Below, piece after piece: positions 1-10,208 of a DNA stretch of 64,000 bases. The DNA is taken from contig NZ_JAHZSU010000002.1 in assembly GCF_019457945.1 (NCBI RefSeq), forward strand, positions 186,001 to 250,000. Reading direction: 5' to 3'. A program made the position numbers and the translations under genes. This stretch comes from Ornithinimicrobium laminariae. Lineage in GTDB: Bacteria; Actinomycetota; Actinomycetes; Actinomycetales; Dermatophilaceae. How positions within the stretch are numbered: position 1 is the stretch's first letter; each line of letters starts with the position of its first letter. The notes under the pieces are model-generated. The model saw only the letters and a list, made by a program, of their open reading frames with translations, had not been told where the DNA came from and did no database searches.

Positions 1-339
1 ATCGCTGTGCTGTGGCTCATCTCCAGCATTATCGACGAAGGCGGATCTTGGATCTGGATTTTCGCCGCAGGCTGGGTCACTGTTGCGCTTTCGCAGGTGT
101 ATCGTGCTCGTCGCCAAGCCGTCGTGGTCAACGAACAAGGCATCAAGATTGTCAGTGGAATGAGCGGCAGCACCGACATTGACTGGCGCATCATCACCAA
201 CGTTTCACCTCAGCCTTCAGGCCCACTGGTGACTCACCTGTCGGTCGTCTTGGACGATGGCGAGGTCTTTGAAACTCCGCTGGCCAAGGGCGATGACCGC
301 CTCATCAAGCTGTGGCAGTCGCGACAGGCGACCCGCTAG
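1..339 (+). CDS. PH-like membrane-anchored protein, 5' end outside window
   Basis: The reading frame is open to the left edge, so the first codons are probably missing; a GTG at position 7 is the first possible start inside the window but has no visible Shine-Dalgarno sequence. The visible 110 residues hold one hydrophobic segment (about residues 10-27) followed by a basic stretch and then about 75 residues of alternating strands ending in a short helix (IKLWQSR). This layout resembles the small bacterial PH-domain proteins of actinobacteria. No catalytic residues are seen. It ends 6 bp before the HD hydrolase gene, so the two are probably cotranscribed. Function unknown. Confidence 0.6.
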   Translation: MAVLWLISSIIDEGGSWIWIFAAGWVTVALSQVYRARRQAVVVNEQGIKIVSGMSGSTDIDWRIITNVSPQPSGPLVTHLSVVLDDGEVFETPLAKGDDRLIKLWQSRQATR

Positions 340-345
340 GCCGGT

Positions 346-1020
346 ATGGCTGAGTTAAGCCCCAGCGAAGCGGCACGCGAGTCTTGGCTTGCCGACATGG
401 CTGTCCTCGCACCAGTTGCCGGTGAGCAACTCTGGGAAGCCGAGTTGGAATTGCTGCTGAGCGCCTGGTCAGAGTCGCATCGCGCCTATCACAACGAGCA
501 ACACCTGCAGGAGATGTTGTTCGCTTTGGATTGCTTGAGTGGCACTCTCACCGAGGTAGAGCACCGAATAGCCCGCATCGCCGCGTGGTTTCACGATCTT
601 GCATACAACCCCCGCGCCCAGGCTGGCAGCAACGAATACCGCAGCGCTACCAAAGCGCGCGATCACCTGCACCGGCTCGGCGTCGAGGGTGACGTGGTTG
701 ACGCCGTTGAGGCTCTCATCTTGGCGACGGTGAGCCACGATGGCATTGAGGGCGGCCTCGTTTCATCTGCGCTGAGCGCTGCCTTTAACGATGCGGACTT
801 GTGGATCTTGAGCGCTCCACCACGGCGCTATGCGGAGTATGCGCGTGACGTGCGCACCGAGTATGCGCACGTGCCGGATGCCATATTTGCTGCCGGTCGG
901 ACGCAAATCATGGCCGCGCTCATCGACCGGCCGCAGGTCTATGCCACAGCGAAGGCGCAGGCAGAGTGGGAAGCGGCCGCTCACGCCAATATCAGCGCGG
1001 AGTTAGCCGCTCTGCGCTAG
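346..1020 (+). CDS. HD-domain predicted metal-dependent phosphohydrolase
   Basis: The 224-residue protein fits the COG4339-type family of predicted HD-superfamily phosphohydrolases (about 200-220 residues). The sequence shows YHNEQHL at residues 48-54, the metal-binding FHD at 82-84 within AAWFHDLAY, and the family-typical SNEYRSA just after it. Such proteins are cytoplasmic; no substrate has been settled for the family. The ATG lies 6 bp after the upstream PH-like gene, which suggests one transcript. The assignment to the family is firm, while the biochemical role is inference. Confidence 0.85.
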   Translation: MAELSPSEAARESWLADMAVLAPVAGEQLWEAELELLLSAWSESHRAYHNEQHLQEMLFALDCLSGTLTEVEHRIARIAAWFHDLAYNPRAQAGSNEYRSATKARDHLHRLGVEGDVVDAVEALILATVSHDGIEGGLVSSALSAAFNDADLWILSAPPRRYAEYARDVRTEYAHVPDAIFAAGRTQIMAALIDRPQVYATAKAQAEWEAAAHANISAELAALR

Positions 1021-1044
1021 CCGAACTAAGTTGGGCACGCTCAT

Positions 1045-1839
1045 TTAGCGCCCCTGCTCCACCAACTCCGGCCAGCGATGCTCCAAGAAGTGCTGCACCA
1101 ACACACACCACGGCTGATCAATGCACAATTCGTGTGCTTCCTTCAGGTTGAACCACCGAGCTTCCAGCACATCCGCTTCGAGCGGATCGACCGGCGTGCT
1201 GTCCGGCACCTGCGCGGCATACACCGCGATGTGGTTGTCCCCCGCGTCCCAGTGCCGCCGCTCCTCACCGGGGGTGATGGTGATGCGCTCATAGCCGACT
1301 GGCATCAAGTCTTTAGGGTTGAGGCGCAGCCCCGTTTCTTCCAGGATCTCGCGCACAGCTGACTCCCGCAGCGTCTCCCCTTGGTCCCGTTTCCCGCCCG
1401 GTGGCATCCATCCCGGGCGGGAAGCGTTCCGCACCAGCACGACTTGATCACCGCTGGTGATCAGCACCACGGTCGCACCAGAGGACGCAGGAGGCTCGTG
1501 TGGCGAGGCAATGATGTCGAGGGTGTGTGGGCCACCGACAGCGGGCAAACCACGCTCAAATCGCCCCAGCGGCCGCTCACCGCGACGCTTGCGAAAGCGC
1601 AGTCCACTCTTGGCCAGCCGTCGCGCGAGATCAGTCCCCGAGGTCGCCATTGCCCCCGCCGCCACCACCTCAGCGTGTCGCTCGGCCGGAATGTCGTAGT
1701 GATCTCCCTCAAACGACCGCTCAGGTATGCCTGCGGCCCGGGCGAACTCGTGCAGTTCAGCTGCCGAAGTGTCCGAGATGACATGCGCCCAGAGGCGGCC
1801 GTGAGCGGGCCACCTCGGCGGATCAATCCAAATGGTCAC
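1045..1839 (-). CDS. DUF4031-NUDIX fusion hydrolase
   Basis: Two domains are visible. Residues 1-85 match the DUF4031 pattern (TIWIDPPRWPAHGR near the start, FEGDHYDIP at about 43-51). Residues 120-260 are a NUDIX hydrolase with a complete Nudix box at about 148-171 (GGKRDQGETL, REILEETGL), so the Mg-binding glutamates are present. NUDIX enzymes cleave nucleoside diphosphates linked to another group; the substrate here cannot be told. The start is GTG. The gene is convergent with the HD hydrolase gene and only 24 bp from it. The DUF4031-NUDIX combination is known in actinobacteria. Confidence 0.88.
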   Translation of the reverse strand: MTIWIDPPRWPAHGRLWAHVISDTSAAELHEFARAAGIPERSFEGDHYDIPAERHAEVVAAGAMATSGTDLARRLAKSGLRFRKRRGERPLGRFERGLPAVGGPHTLDIIASPHEPPASSGATVVLITSGDQVVLVRNASRPGWMPPGGKRDQGETLRESAVREILEETGLRLNPKDLMPVGYERITITPGEERRHWDAGDNHIAVYAAQVPDSTPVDPLEADVLEARWFNLKEAHELCIDQPWCVLVQHFLEHRWPELVEQGR

Positions 1840-1967
1840 GCGATGACCTTAGTCCCCGAACAGGTGTGCGGGGACTTCTGTGGATATCTTCTGCTACAGA
1901 TGTCTCGATCTTCGTATGGTCGAGGTCGCGAAGCCAACAGGCTTGCGCAGACCAATGGGAGGGAACC

Positions 1968-2264
1968 ATGAGCTCAACATTTCGCGTTGACACCGCACAG
2001 ATCCAAGCCGCTTCGGGCGACATCAACCGCATCGCCGCCTCAATCGAAGGGGAGGTCAAGGCCATGATGGGCAAACTCAACGCTCTGCAAGGGTCGTGGC
2101 AGGGCGGGGCGGCTGGCAACTTCGCCACGGTGGCAGCCGACTGGAACACCACGCAGGAGCGGGTGCGGGCCAGCCTGCAGCAGATTTCGTTGGCGCTGAA
2201 GTCGGCCGGTGATGACTACGCCTCAGTGGAAGAGATGAACCGCGCGCGCTTCACTGCTCAGTAG
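1968..2264 (+). CDS. WXG100 family (ESAT-6-like) protein
   Basis: This is a 98-residue helical hairpin protein with W44-Q-G46 in the turn (GSWQGGAAG) and a C-terminal YxxxE (YASVE) as in substrates of type VII (ESX) secretion. I chose the ATG at 1968 because GGGAGGG sits 4-10 bp upstream and because it gives the usual family length; the longer in-frame extension has no family similarity. No EccC, EccD or partner WXG100 gene is in the window, so the gene is an orphan here. Such proteins form homo- or heterodimers and may be exported; the role is not further defined. Confidence 0.9.
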   Translation: MSSTFRVDTAQIQAASGDINRIAASIEGEVKAMMGKLNALQGSWQGGAAGNFATVAADWNTTQERVRASLQQISLALKSAGDDYASVEEMNRARFTAQ

Positions 2265-2277
2265 GCCCAGCAGACGC

Positions 2278-2315
2278 CAAAGGGCGGCTACCTCGAGTGA
2301 GGTGGCCGCCCTTTG
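2278..2315. terminator. Bidirectional terminator between WXG100 gene and groEL
   Basis: A 17-bp stem (2278-2294 with 2299-2315, one G-T type mismatch) closes a 4-nt loop, and the arms end in CAAAG/CTTTG. It lies 13 bp after the WXG100 stop and 39 bp before the groEL stop, so it can end both convergent transcripts. Confidence 0.85.
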
Positions 2316-2354
2316 TGCCTCAAACTGCTGTGCAGCCTGGGAACTAGGCGTCGA

Positions 2355-4055
<1,701 letters not shown>

Positions 4056-4113
4056 TCAGGGATCATGTCTCCCTGCTCAACCAACCCTCAACAAGGCGAT
4101 CGGTCTGTCATTT

Positions 4114-4140
4114 CTGTCACTCTCCTATAGAGAGTGCTAG
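4114..4140 (-). promoter_or_regulatory. CIRCE operator, proximal copy
   Basis: The sequence is CTGTCACTC-N9-GAGTGCTAG. Against the HrcA operator TTAGCACTC-N9-GAGTGCTAA it keeps the 9-9-9 spacing; the right arm differs at one base and the left arm is more degenerate. It lies 128 bp upstream of the groEL start. Confidence 0.75.
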
Positions 4141-4148
4141 TTCCATGA

Positions 4149-4175
4149 TTAGCACTCGACCCCTGCGAGTGCAAA
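4149..4175 (-). promoter_or_regulatory. CIRCE operator, distal copy, overlapping the groEL promoter
   Basis: The left arm TTAGCACTC is a perfect half site, followed by a 9-bp spacer and GAGTGCAAA (7 of 9). On the minus strand a possible promoter overlaps it: TTGCAC (4174-4169), 17 bp, TAATCA (4151-4146). HrcA bound here would cover the promoter. The gap between the two CIRCE copies is only 8 bp. Confidence 0.85.
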
Positions 4176-4186
4176 TGTTGCGGCAA

Positions 4187-5026
4187 TTAGCGGCGCGATA
4201 CTTCAAGGGCTCGCATTGCTGCCTCACGAAGCGTGGTGTCTTGCAGGCCCAAGCCGCGGCTCTTATTAACGAGCGCATCGACCTCACGGACGCCAGAGTC
4301 CAACGCTTCAGCCAGCTCGTCGGCCAAGCGTTGCAATTTCTCTGCCTGCTCCAGAACGAAGAGAGGGTCAACGACATCGCCGTGGCCGGGCACCGCGATG
4401 GTCGCGTCGGAGACGACCGGCTTGCTTTGCAGGTTGCGCATCGTCTCGGCCCATTGGAGCGGGAAGGCGTCTTCCATCATTGGGTCAGCGCCCTGCTCGA
4501 CCATGTCGCCCCAAAACACCACACCAGCGTCAGGTATGGCGATGGCCAGATCATGGTCGGTATGCGCCGGTCCGCCGTGCAGCAGGTGCACCGTGCGACC
4601 GCCAAGGTCGACTTCAGTGTCCTGGTCGATCAAATAGAATGGCAGCACGATCTCGGTGTTGCGGACTTCTTCGGCCCACTGCGCCCGCTCGGTGTTGTTG
4701 AGGTGGGCGATCAACTGCTCGCGCTGATGCTCAGCCGTGAGTCGCAGATCATCGGCGGCCCCGGAGTGGCTATATATCTGGGAATCACGAAACGCGGAGT
4801 TGCCGAAGCAGTGGTCATAGTGCGCGTGCGTGTTGACGACGACGGGCTCAAGGGGCGTGATCTCGCGGATCGACTGGGCAAGCTGCTGGCCTCGTGCGGA
4901 GGAGCCGCTGGTGTCGATGACCAGGGCTCGCTTCTCGCCGACCACCAGACCACAGTTCAGCTCCAACTCGTCATGCCTACGGACGTAGACACTCGGCGCG
5001 ATTTCGCGCCACTGGGGGGCTGACAT
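4187..5026 (-). CDS. MBL-fold metallo-hydrolase
   Basis: This is a 279-residue metallo-beta-lactamase-fold protein. The metal motif THAHYDH is at residues 66-72, followed by later conserved HGGPAHTDHD and a GHGD element near the C-terminus, so both metal sites appear intact. The order resembles class B-like MBL hydrolases of the quinoprotein/SoxH-like group. I start at the ATG at 5026 (MSAPQW); an in-frame TTG at 5053 would add nine residues but lacks a ribosome binding site. The stop lies 12 bp from the distal CIRCE, so this gene ends just in front of the groEL promoter. Substrate unknown. Confidence 0.85.
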   Translation of the reverse strand: MSAPQWREIAPSVYVRRHDELELNCGLVVGEKRALVIDTSGSSARGQQLAQSIREITPLEPVVVNTHAHYDHCFGNSAFRDSQIYSHSGAADDLRLTAEHQREQLIAHLNNTERAQWAEEVRNTEIVLPFYLIDQDTEVDLGGRTVHLLHGGPAHTDHDLAIAIPDAGVVFWGDMVEQGADPMMEDAFPLQWAETMRNLQSKPVVSDATIAVPGHGDVVDPLFVLEQAEKLQRLADELAEALDSGVREVDALVNKSRGLGLQDTTLREAAMRALEVSRR

Positions 5027-5133
5027 AACTCCATGGTAGGACGGAGCACGCAAAAAGGGGAACTGTAATGTGCCGCAAGAGGATCGGCGACCTGCAGATA
5101 TGCCTAACGGCTTAGGGGGGCTATGCCTACAAA

Positions 5134-5430
5134 TCAGGAGTCGAGCTCAAAACCCAAACGCCGCGCTGAGCGCTTGCGTTGGCGCTGCGAGCGCAGACGG
5201 CGTAGTCGCTTGACCAGTAGCGGGTCATGCGCCAGAGCGACGTCTGAGTCAAGGAGCTGATTGAGCACCTGGTAGTAGCGAGTGGTGCCCATGTCGAACT
5301 TTTCGCGGATCGCCTGCTCTTTGAGGCCCTGTTGCTTCCACCACTGGCGCTCAAAGTCGAGGATGCCCCGATCGCGCTCCGAGAGCTCCGATGAGCCCGG
5401 TGCGTTATCGATCTGGTGAGCCGCGGCCAT
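5134..5430 (-). CDS. DUF3263 protein
   Basis: The 98-residue protein carries the actinobacterial DUF3263 domain: LSERDRGILDFERQWWK, then EKFDMGTTRYYQVLNQLLD, with a basic C-terminal tail (RRLRRLRSQRQRKRSARR). The helix pattern and the basic tail suggest a DNA-binding, sigma-70 region-4-like or HTH fold; function is not established. The ATG at 5430 has AGAGGA 9 bp upstream and is preferred to two earlier in-frame starts. It is a common single gene in actinobacteria. Confidence 0.88.
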   Translation of the reverse strand: MAAAHQIDNAPGSSELSERDRGILDFERQWWKQQGLKEQAIREKFDMGTTRYYQVLNQLLDSDVALAHDPLLVKRLRRLRSQRQRKRSARRLGFELDS

Positions 5431-5580
5431 ACCGACGATCCTCTCGGGTGCATTACTGAGGTGCATTGCTGGTGATCGGCACACGCCAAATGACCCGTGC
5501 TACTGCCCAGTTTAGGCACGGAACCACAACGATGTCATTTGCCCCGCGTGTCCGCTGCCCCACGAGTCACAGCGACCCCA

Positions 5581-6366
5581 TCAGGACTGTTTAGCCTCAG
5601 CCATGGCCGATCGCAGCGGCTCAAACAGCAAGTGCAACTGACCGCCGGATTCCACGCGCTCGACCCCGATGCCATAGACCTCGGTGAGCGTTTGTGGGTC
5701 TAACACCTGTGACGTTGGACCCGCAGCCGCGACACTGCCAGACCTCAGCAGCACGAGGTCATCGCAATAGCGAGCCGCCAAGTTGAGATCGTGCAGCACC
5801 ACGATGGTGGTCGTGTCTAAAGCCCGCACAATGCTCAAGACCTCGTGTTGATAGCGAATATCGAGGTGGTTGGTGGGCTCATCCAACAGCAAGTGGGTGG
5901 CCTCCTGGGCGAGCGCGCGAGCAATCAACACCCGCTGGCGCTCACCACCGGAGAGACCGGCAAACGATCGAGATGCCAAAGGCAGGGCACCTACTCGCTC
6001 CAGGCAGTCAGCGACGATGTCTTCGTCATGGTCGCTAGCGCGCTGGAAGGTCGACAAGTGGGGCAGTCGGCCCAGCATCACCATTTCCGAGACCGTCATC
6101 ACACTCTCGCCGACGCTCTCTTGCACCACGACGGCGAGGTTTTGCGCCGTGGCCTTCGCCGACATGGAGCGCAGATCCTTGTCATTAATGGCGACATGGC
6201 CAGTCTTCGTCTTGAGTGCGCCATAGAGCAGCCGCAACAGAGTTGTCTTGCCGCTGCCGTTTGGCCCGATCAAACCCAACACTCGGCCAGGCCGCGCCTC
6301 CAGCGAGATACCGTCGATGGTCAAGCTATCTCCATAACTCCAGGAGACATCCTCAGCCCGAATCAC
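5581..6366 (-). CDS. ABC importer ATPase, FecE/HmuV type
   Basis: This is the ATP-binding subunit of a metal-chelate/cobalamin-type (type II) ABC importer. Over 261 residues it has Walker A GPNGSGKTT at 34-42, signature LSGGERQR at about 138-145, Walker B LLLDEPTNHLD at about 160-170 and the switch HDLNLAARYCD. The start is a GTG whose GTGA overlaps the stop of the substrate-binding gene. Permease, binding protein and ATPase form one operon (minus strand), third gene here. The substrate cannot be read from the ATPase. Confidence 0.95.
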   Translation of the reverse strand: MIRAEDVSWSYGDSLTIDGISLEARPGRVLGLIGPNGSGKTTLLRLLYGALKTKTGHVAINDKDLRSMSAKATAQNLAVVVQESVGESVMTVSEMVMLGRLPHLSTFQRASDHDEDIVADCLERVGALPLASRSFAGLSGGERQRVLIARALAQEATHLLLDEPTNHLDIRYQHEVLSIVRALDTTTIVVLHDLNLAARYCDDLVLLRSGSVAAAGPTSQVLDPQTLTEVYGIGVERVESGGQLHLLFEPLRSAMAEAKQS

Positions 6367-7379
6367 GGGACGTCGCCGAACCGATCAATGATCATCTCTA
6401 GCCCATCAATGGTCAGTGGCGACGCCGGCTCGGTGAAGTTGAACAACTGAGTCATCACGTTGCCGTCTTGGATAGCCGACAAGCCTTCCACACCGGCCAA
6501 CTCCGCAACGGCAGCCTCGACCTCGTCCGGGTCCCCTGCGTCATACAACAGGACCAGCACGTCGGGGTTGCGGCCCAGCAACTCTTCAACGGAGACTTCA
6601 AAGACCCGCTCGTCGACGTCGGCAAAGACGTTCTCAAAGCCGGCGGCCTCCAACTGTGGGTGCGCCATGCTCTTGGTGCCATAGGCGTAGGTTGTGCCAC
6701 CGCCAACCGTGGGGTAAAGCACCGCGGCCGTTCGGCCAGAGTCAGCATCGACATCTGCCGACAGTTCATCCATCCTGGCTTGCAGAGCCTCGTTTGCCTG
6801 CGCCGCTTGGTCTGGCTGGCCAAAGACATCGCCATACAAAGACATTTGGCTGTAGATGTCATCGAACGAGGGATCGTCCACCCCAGCTGGGCAGAGGCTC
6901 GGCTCCGCGATCAGCGGGATGTCGACCGCTGCCAGCGTGCTGCGTGAGAGGTTGTCGACTTCGCCGAGCACCAGGTCGGGCTGTTGGGCAATCACGACCT
7001 CCTTGGATATCTGAAGGTGGCCGGTCGTGTCCAGCTCATCTGTCAGCAAAGTGATCTCATCAAGCTCAGCAAGAGTCTCTTCGTCGTAGTACTCGCTCGG
7101 ATACTGACCAGCGCGAGCGGTGACCCGGTCCATCACGCCGAGTTCATGCAGGAAGGACACCGCGTCGGCCCGCAGCAGCACAGCGCGCTCGGGTGCTGCA
7201 TCAAAAGTGACCTCGGTGTCGCAATTTTGGATGGTCAGCGGATAGTCGCCATCGGCCGCTGCCGCCTGAGTTGACGAAGCGGTCTCCTGCTCATCGCCGC
7301 CAGAGCAGGCCGCGAGCGTGAGTAGGGAAGCGCCCAGGAGCGCGGCAGAAACCGACCGTGCACGATTGCGAGATGACAT
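6363..7379 (-). CDS. Periplasmic-type metal-chelate binding lipoprotein, FepB/BtuF fold
   Basis: The 338-residue protein begins with a lipoprotein signal (basic SSRNRAR, hydrophobic core, lipobox LAAC with Cys25). The mature part follows the helical-backbone binding-protein pattern: TFDAAPERAVLL, ADAVSFLHELG, VVIAQQPDLVLGE, and late LLGRNPDVLVLL. This family delivers Fe-siderophores, heme, cobalamin or other metal complexes to FecCD permeases. It sits between permease (16 bp upstream) and ATPase (GTGA overlap). The operator upstream of the operon suggests a metal link, possibly nickel; that is inference. Confidence 0.92.
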   Translation of the reverse strand: MSSRNRARSVSAALLGASLLTLAACSGGDEQETASSTQAAAADGDYPLTIQNCDTEVTFDAAPERAVLLRADAVSFLHELGVMDRVTARAGQYPSEYYDEETLAELDEITLLTDELDTTGHLQISKEVVIAQQPDLVLGEVDNLSRSTLAAVDIPLIAEPSLCPAGVDDPSFDDIYSQMSLYGDVFGQPDQAAQANEALQARMDELSADVDADSGRTAAVLYPTVGGGTTYAYGTKSMAHPQLEAAGFENVFADVDERVFEVSVEELLGRNPDVLVLLYDAGDPDEVEAAVAELAGVEGLSAIQDGNVMTQLFNFTEPASPLTIDGLEMIIDRFGDVP

Positions 7380-7394
7380 GCGTTTCCTTACGGG

Positions 7395-8531
7395 TTAGGA
7401 GGATTCGGCCTGAAAGCGGCGGATGAGGATGAGCAGGAATGGAGCGCCGACCAAGGAAGTCACGATGCCGATCGGGATTTCTTGTGGCTGCAGCAAGAGT
7501 CGCGCGGCCAGGTCGGCCCAAACCAGCAGAATGGCGCCCATCAGGGCCGCAACTGGGACGACATGTGCGTGGACACCGCCAACGGCACGACGAGCCATGT
7601 GTGGCACCACGAGGCCCACGAAGCCGATGCTCCCGGCTGCCGACACCAGCACGCCAATCGCCAGGGCAACCACGGCGAGCAGGACAGTCCGGAATCGCTC
7701 CGGCGAGATGCCCAAGGTATGCGCGGTCTCGTCGCCGATAGCCAGCGCATCTAGCCGCCGACCCCAGATCGTGAGCAATGCAATGGTCCCAACGATGACG
7801 ACCACGACGACAGCCAGCGGGCCGTCCCATCGGGCCAAGCCCAGCGAGCCGAGCAGCCAAAAGAGCACTGAGCGCGCCCCTTGCGCTGAGCCGGAGGCAA
7901 AGATCAGAAAGCTAGTGGCGGCATACAGGGCATACCCGACGGCGACTCCGGCCAACAACAGGCGAATCGAAGTCACTCGCCCACCGCTGCGAGCGATAAA
8001 AAAGACAAGGAACGATGCAACCAGAGCGCCAAGGAAGGCGCTAATCGGTAGTGCGTACTGGCCAAAGCCGGCGCCGAAACCAAAGAGGATGGCGGCTGCA
8101 GCGCCACTCGAGGCGCCCGAGTTGATGCCCAGCAGGTAGGGGTCGGCGAGCACATTGCGCACCATTGCTTGCAGAGCGACACCGCAAACAGCCAGGCCAG
8201 CGCCGACGAAGATTCCCAGGACGACCCGGGGCATTCGGACATCCCAGACGATGGAGCCCTCGGGCAGAGTCCAGGTGACCTCGGCGGGCCAACCAATGAG
8301 GTGGTGCCCGATGATCTTGGCCACCGTGACTGGCGAGATCTGCACCGCACCAGCGCCAACGCCAAGAACGATCGAGACCAGCAACAACGCGCTGAGGCCG
8401 ATGATCCAACTAACGGTGCGCCGCCGCTGAGCACGCAGGCCAAGGCGATCTGGCGCAGGACTGCTCGTGGACGCGCGCCCCGCCAAACTGCGCCCACTCG
8501 CCACGGGTCGCTCCCGTGCCGTCTGTGCCAT
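7395..8531 (-). CDS. ABC importer permease, FecCD/BtuC family
   Basis: The 378-residue protein has a 45-residue basic N-terminal tail and then about nine to ten hydrophobic segments. Family motifs are visible: RMPRVVLGIFVGAGLAVCGVA, NPLADPYLLG-like NVLADPYLLGINSGAS, LGISPER (the ATPase-contact EAA-like loop) and GSIGFVGLVVPHMAR. It would pair with the neighbouring ATPase as a homodimer. I chose the ATG at 8531 because TAGGAG lies 6 bp upstream; an earlier in-frame start at 8579 falls inside the operator dyad. It is the first gene of the operon. Confidence 0.93.
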   Translation of the reverse strand: MAQTARERPVASGRSLAGRASTSSPAPDRLGLRAQRRRTVSWIIGLSALLLVSIVLGVGAGAVQISPVTVAKIIGHHLIGWPAEVTWTLPEGSIVWDVRMPRVVLGIFVGAGLAVCGVALQAMVRNVLADPYLLGINSGASSGAAAAILFGFGAGFGQYALPISAFLGALVASFLVFFIARSGGRVTSIRLLLAGVAVGYALYAATSFLIFASGSAQGARSVLFWLLGSLGLARWDGPLAVVVVVIVGTIALLTIWGRRLDALAIGDETAHTLGISPERFRTVLLAVVALAIGVLVSAAGSIGFVGLVVPHMARRAVGGVHAHVVPVAALMGAILLVWADLAARLLLQPQEIPIGIVTSLVGAPFLLILIRRFQAESS

Positions 8532-8558
8532 CCATGCTCCTAGCGCCGAACTCAACTC

Positions 8559-8583
8559 CTTATTGCAACTCTTTTGCAATAAG
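8559..8583 (-). promoter_or_regulatory. Perfect dyad, Nur-box-like operator of the FecCD operon
   Basis: The arms CTTATTGCAA and TTGCAATAAG are perfect inverted repeats around CTCTT. The core TTGCAA-N5-TTGCAA (8563-8579) is exactly the published form of the Streptomyces Nur (nickel-responsive Fur-family) box tTGCaa-N5-ttGCAA. It ends 28 bp upstream of the permease start, a position fit for repression. Confidence 0.7.
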
Positions 8584-8616
8584 CAAGTCCGATCGTAACC
8601 GACCTACGATGAAGAG

Positions 8617-9294
8617 GTGACTCCGCTGCCGCTGACCGAACTCGTCCATCCAAGTTGGGCTCCCATCTTGGCACCGGTCGAAGACACCATCACCGAGTTG
8701 GGTCAGTTTTTACGTGAAGAGGTCGCAGCGGGACGCGGCTATCTGCCCGAGGGCAAAAACGTGCTGAGCGCCTTCACACGGCCCCTTGATGACGTGCGGG
8801 TGTTGCTTGTTGGGCAAGACCCGTACCCCACGCCAGGCCACGCGGTTGGGCTGAGCTTTTCGGTCGCACCTGAAGTGCGGCCGGTCCCCCGCAGCCTGCA
8901 AAACATCTACGCCGAGATGGTCGATGACCTCGGCATCTCGATGCCGACCACGGGCGACCTGACTCCCTGGGCCGATCGCGGCGTGCTGCTGCTTAACAGG
9001 GTGCTCACCGTGCAACCCGGCACCCCGGCCAGCCATCGCGGCAAAGGTTGGGAGCAGGTCACATCGCTAGCGATCGACGCCCTGGTGCAACGCGGCGGCC
9101 CACTCGTCGCCATACTTTGGGGTCGTGATGCTCGCTCATTGACGCCTGCTTTGGGTGATGTGCCCACAGTTCAAAGCGCCCACCCCTCCCCGCTGTCAGC
9201 CCGGCGTGGTTTCTTTGGGTCAGCACCGTTTTCACAAACCAATGCGCTCTTGGCTCAGCAGGGCGCCGATCCGATTGACTGGAGTTTGCCTTGA
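8617..9294 (+). CDS. ung: Uracil-DNA glycosylase, family 1
   Basis: This 225-residue enzyme removes uracil from DNA (base excision repair). The water-activating motif GQDPYP is at 66-71 (Asp68), followed by the uracil-binding GLSFS, the LLLNRVLTV element and the catalytic HPSPLS at about 189-194. All family-1 motifs are intact. The start is GTG at 8617 with GAAGAG upstream. Its stop overlaps the TTG start of the SGNH hydrolase, so the two are translationally coupled. Confidence 0.97.
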   Translation: MTPLPLTELVHPSWAPILAPVEDTITELGQFLREEVAAGRGYLPEGKNVLSAFTRPLDDVRVLLVGQDPYPTPGHAVGLSFSVAPEVRPVPRSLQNIYAEMVDDLGISMPTTGDLTPWADRGVLLLNRVLTVQPGTPASHRGKGWEQVTSLAIDALVQRGGPLVAILWGRDARSLTPALGDVPTVQSAHPSPLSARRGFFGSAPFSQTNALLAQQGADPIDWSLP

Positions 9295-10142
9295 CTCAAC
9301 CCTCTTCCGGTTTGCCGTCGCGCCCGTTGCCAGGTGTGGGCAGTTTGCGCCCGCAACCCCAGCCGTGGAAGCGCTATGTCGCTATTGGGGACTCATTCAC
9401 CGAAGGGATGAGCGACCGCGACCCCGCGGTCGAGGACCGCTACGTTGGCTGGGCTGACCGCCTCGCTTCGCTGTTGGCACCGCACGTTGACGACTTCGCC
9501 TACGCCAACTTGGCAGTGCGGGGTCGCAAGCTCAAAGACGTCGTCACGGTGCAGGCCGACGCCGCCATTGAGATGCAGCCTGACCTGGTCAGCATGGTTG
9601 GTGGCGGCAACGATATCTTGCGCCCCAAAGTTGACCTTGATGATCTCTCTAATCAGTTGGAGGCTGCGGTCATCCGGCTGCGCAAAACCGGCGCTGACGT
9701 GCTGATCGCCACCCCGTCGGATCCTCGCGGCGCCCCGGTCATCAAGCACGTGCGCGGTCGGATGGCGACCTACTCGGCCAATGTGTGGCGCATCGCCCAA
9801 CTGCATGGCTGCTATGTCCTCAACCAGTGGTCTTTCGACTTCCTGCAGGACTGGCGAATGTGGTCTGAAGACCGGATCCACTTGTCCACTGAAGGGCACA
9901 AGCGAGTGGCGCTGGCCGCATACACAACGTTGGGGCACGACCCCGATCAGGCCGACTGGCATGTGCCGCTACCTCCCCAGCAACTGCCGGGGCGCAAAGA
10001 CACGGTGCGGGCCAATGCCGAATGGGCCAAGCTCTATGCCGGGCCGTGGGTGCAACGCAGGTTGACCGGCAAATCCTCTGGTGACTTTGTGGACCCGAAG
10101 TATCCGAGCCTGACGCCGGTTGATCCGAGCAAGGATTCATAG
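9291..10142 (+). CDS. SGNH/GDSL family hydrolase
   Basis: The 283-residue protein has the block I motif GDSFTEG at 33-39 (nucleophile Ser35), the block III-like GGGNDIL and the block V-like [12 protein letters not shown] (Asp and His of the triad). There is no signal peptide, so it acts in the cytoplasm, perhaps as an esterase or lipase of unknown substrate. The start is a TTG overlapping the ung stop, supported by GGAG 6 bp upstream. A C-terminal tail of about 70 residues (basic, Pro-rich) follows the hydrolase core, as seen in actinobacterial members. Confidence 0.88.
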   Translation: MTQPSSGLPSRPLPGVGSLRPQPQPWKRYVAIGDSFTEGMSDRDPAVEDRYVGWADRLASLLAPHVDDFAYANLAVRGRKLKDVVTVQADAAIEMQPDLVSMVGGGNDILRPKVDLDDLSNQLEAAVIRLRKTGADVLIATPSDPRGAPVIKHVRGRMATYSANVWRIAQLHGCYVLNQWSFDFLQDWRMWSEDRIHLSTEGHKRVALAAYTTLGHDPDQADWHVPLPPQQLPGRKDTVRANAEWAKLYAGPWVQRRLTGKSSGDFVDPKYPSLTPVDPSKDS

Positions 10143-10163
10143 CCAACAACGCCTCAACGACAA

Positions 10164-10197
10164 AGCGCGCCTCGCCCCACCCGGGACGAGGCGCGCT
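10164..10197. terminator. Bidirectional terminator
   Basis: A perfect 11-bp GC-rich stem (10164-10174 with 10187-10197) with a 12-nt loop lies between the convergent SGNH hydrolase and POT transporter genes. Confidence 0.8.
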
Positions 10198-10208
10198 GTT
10201 GTGCGCGC

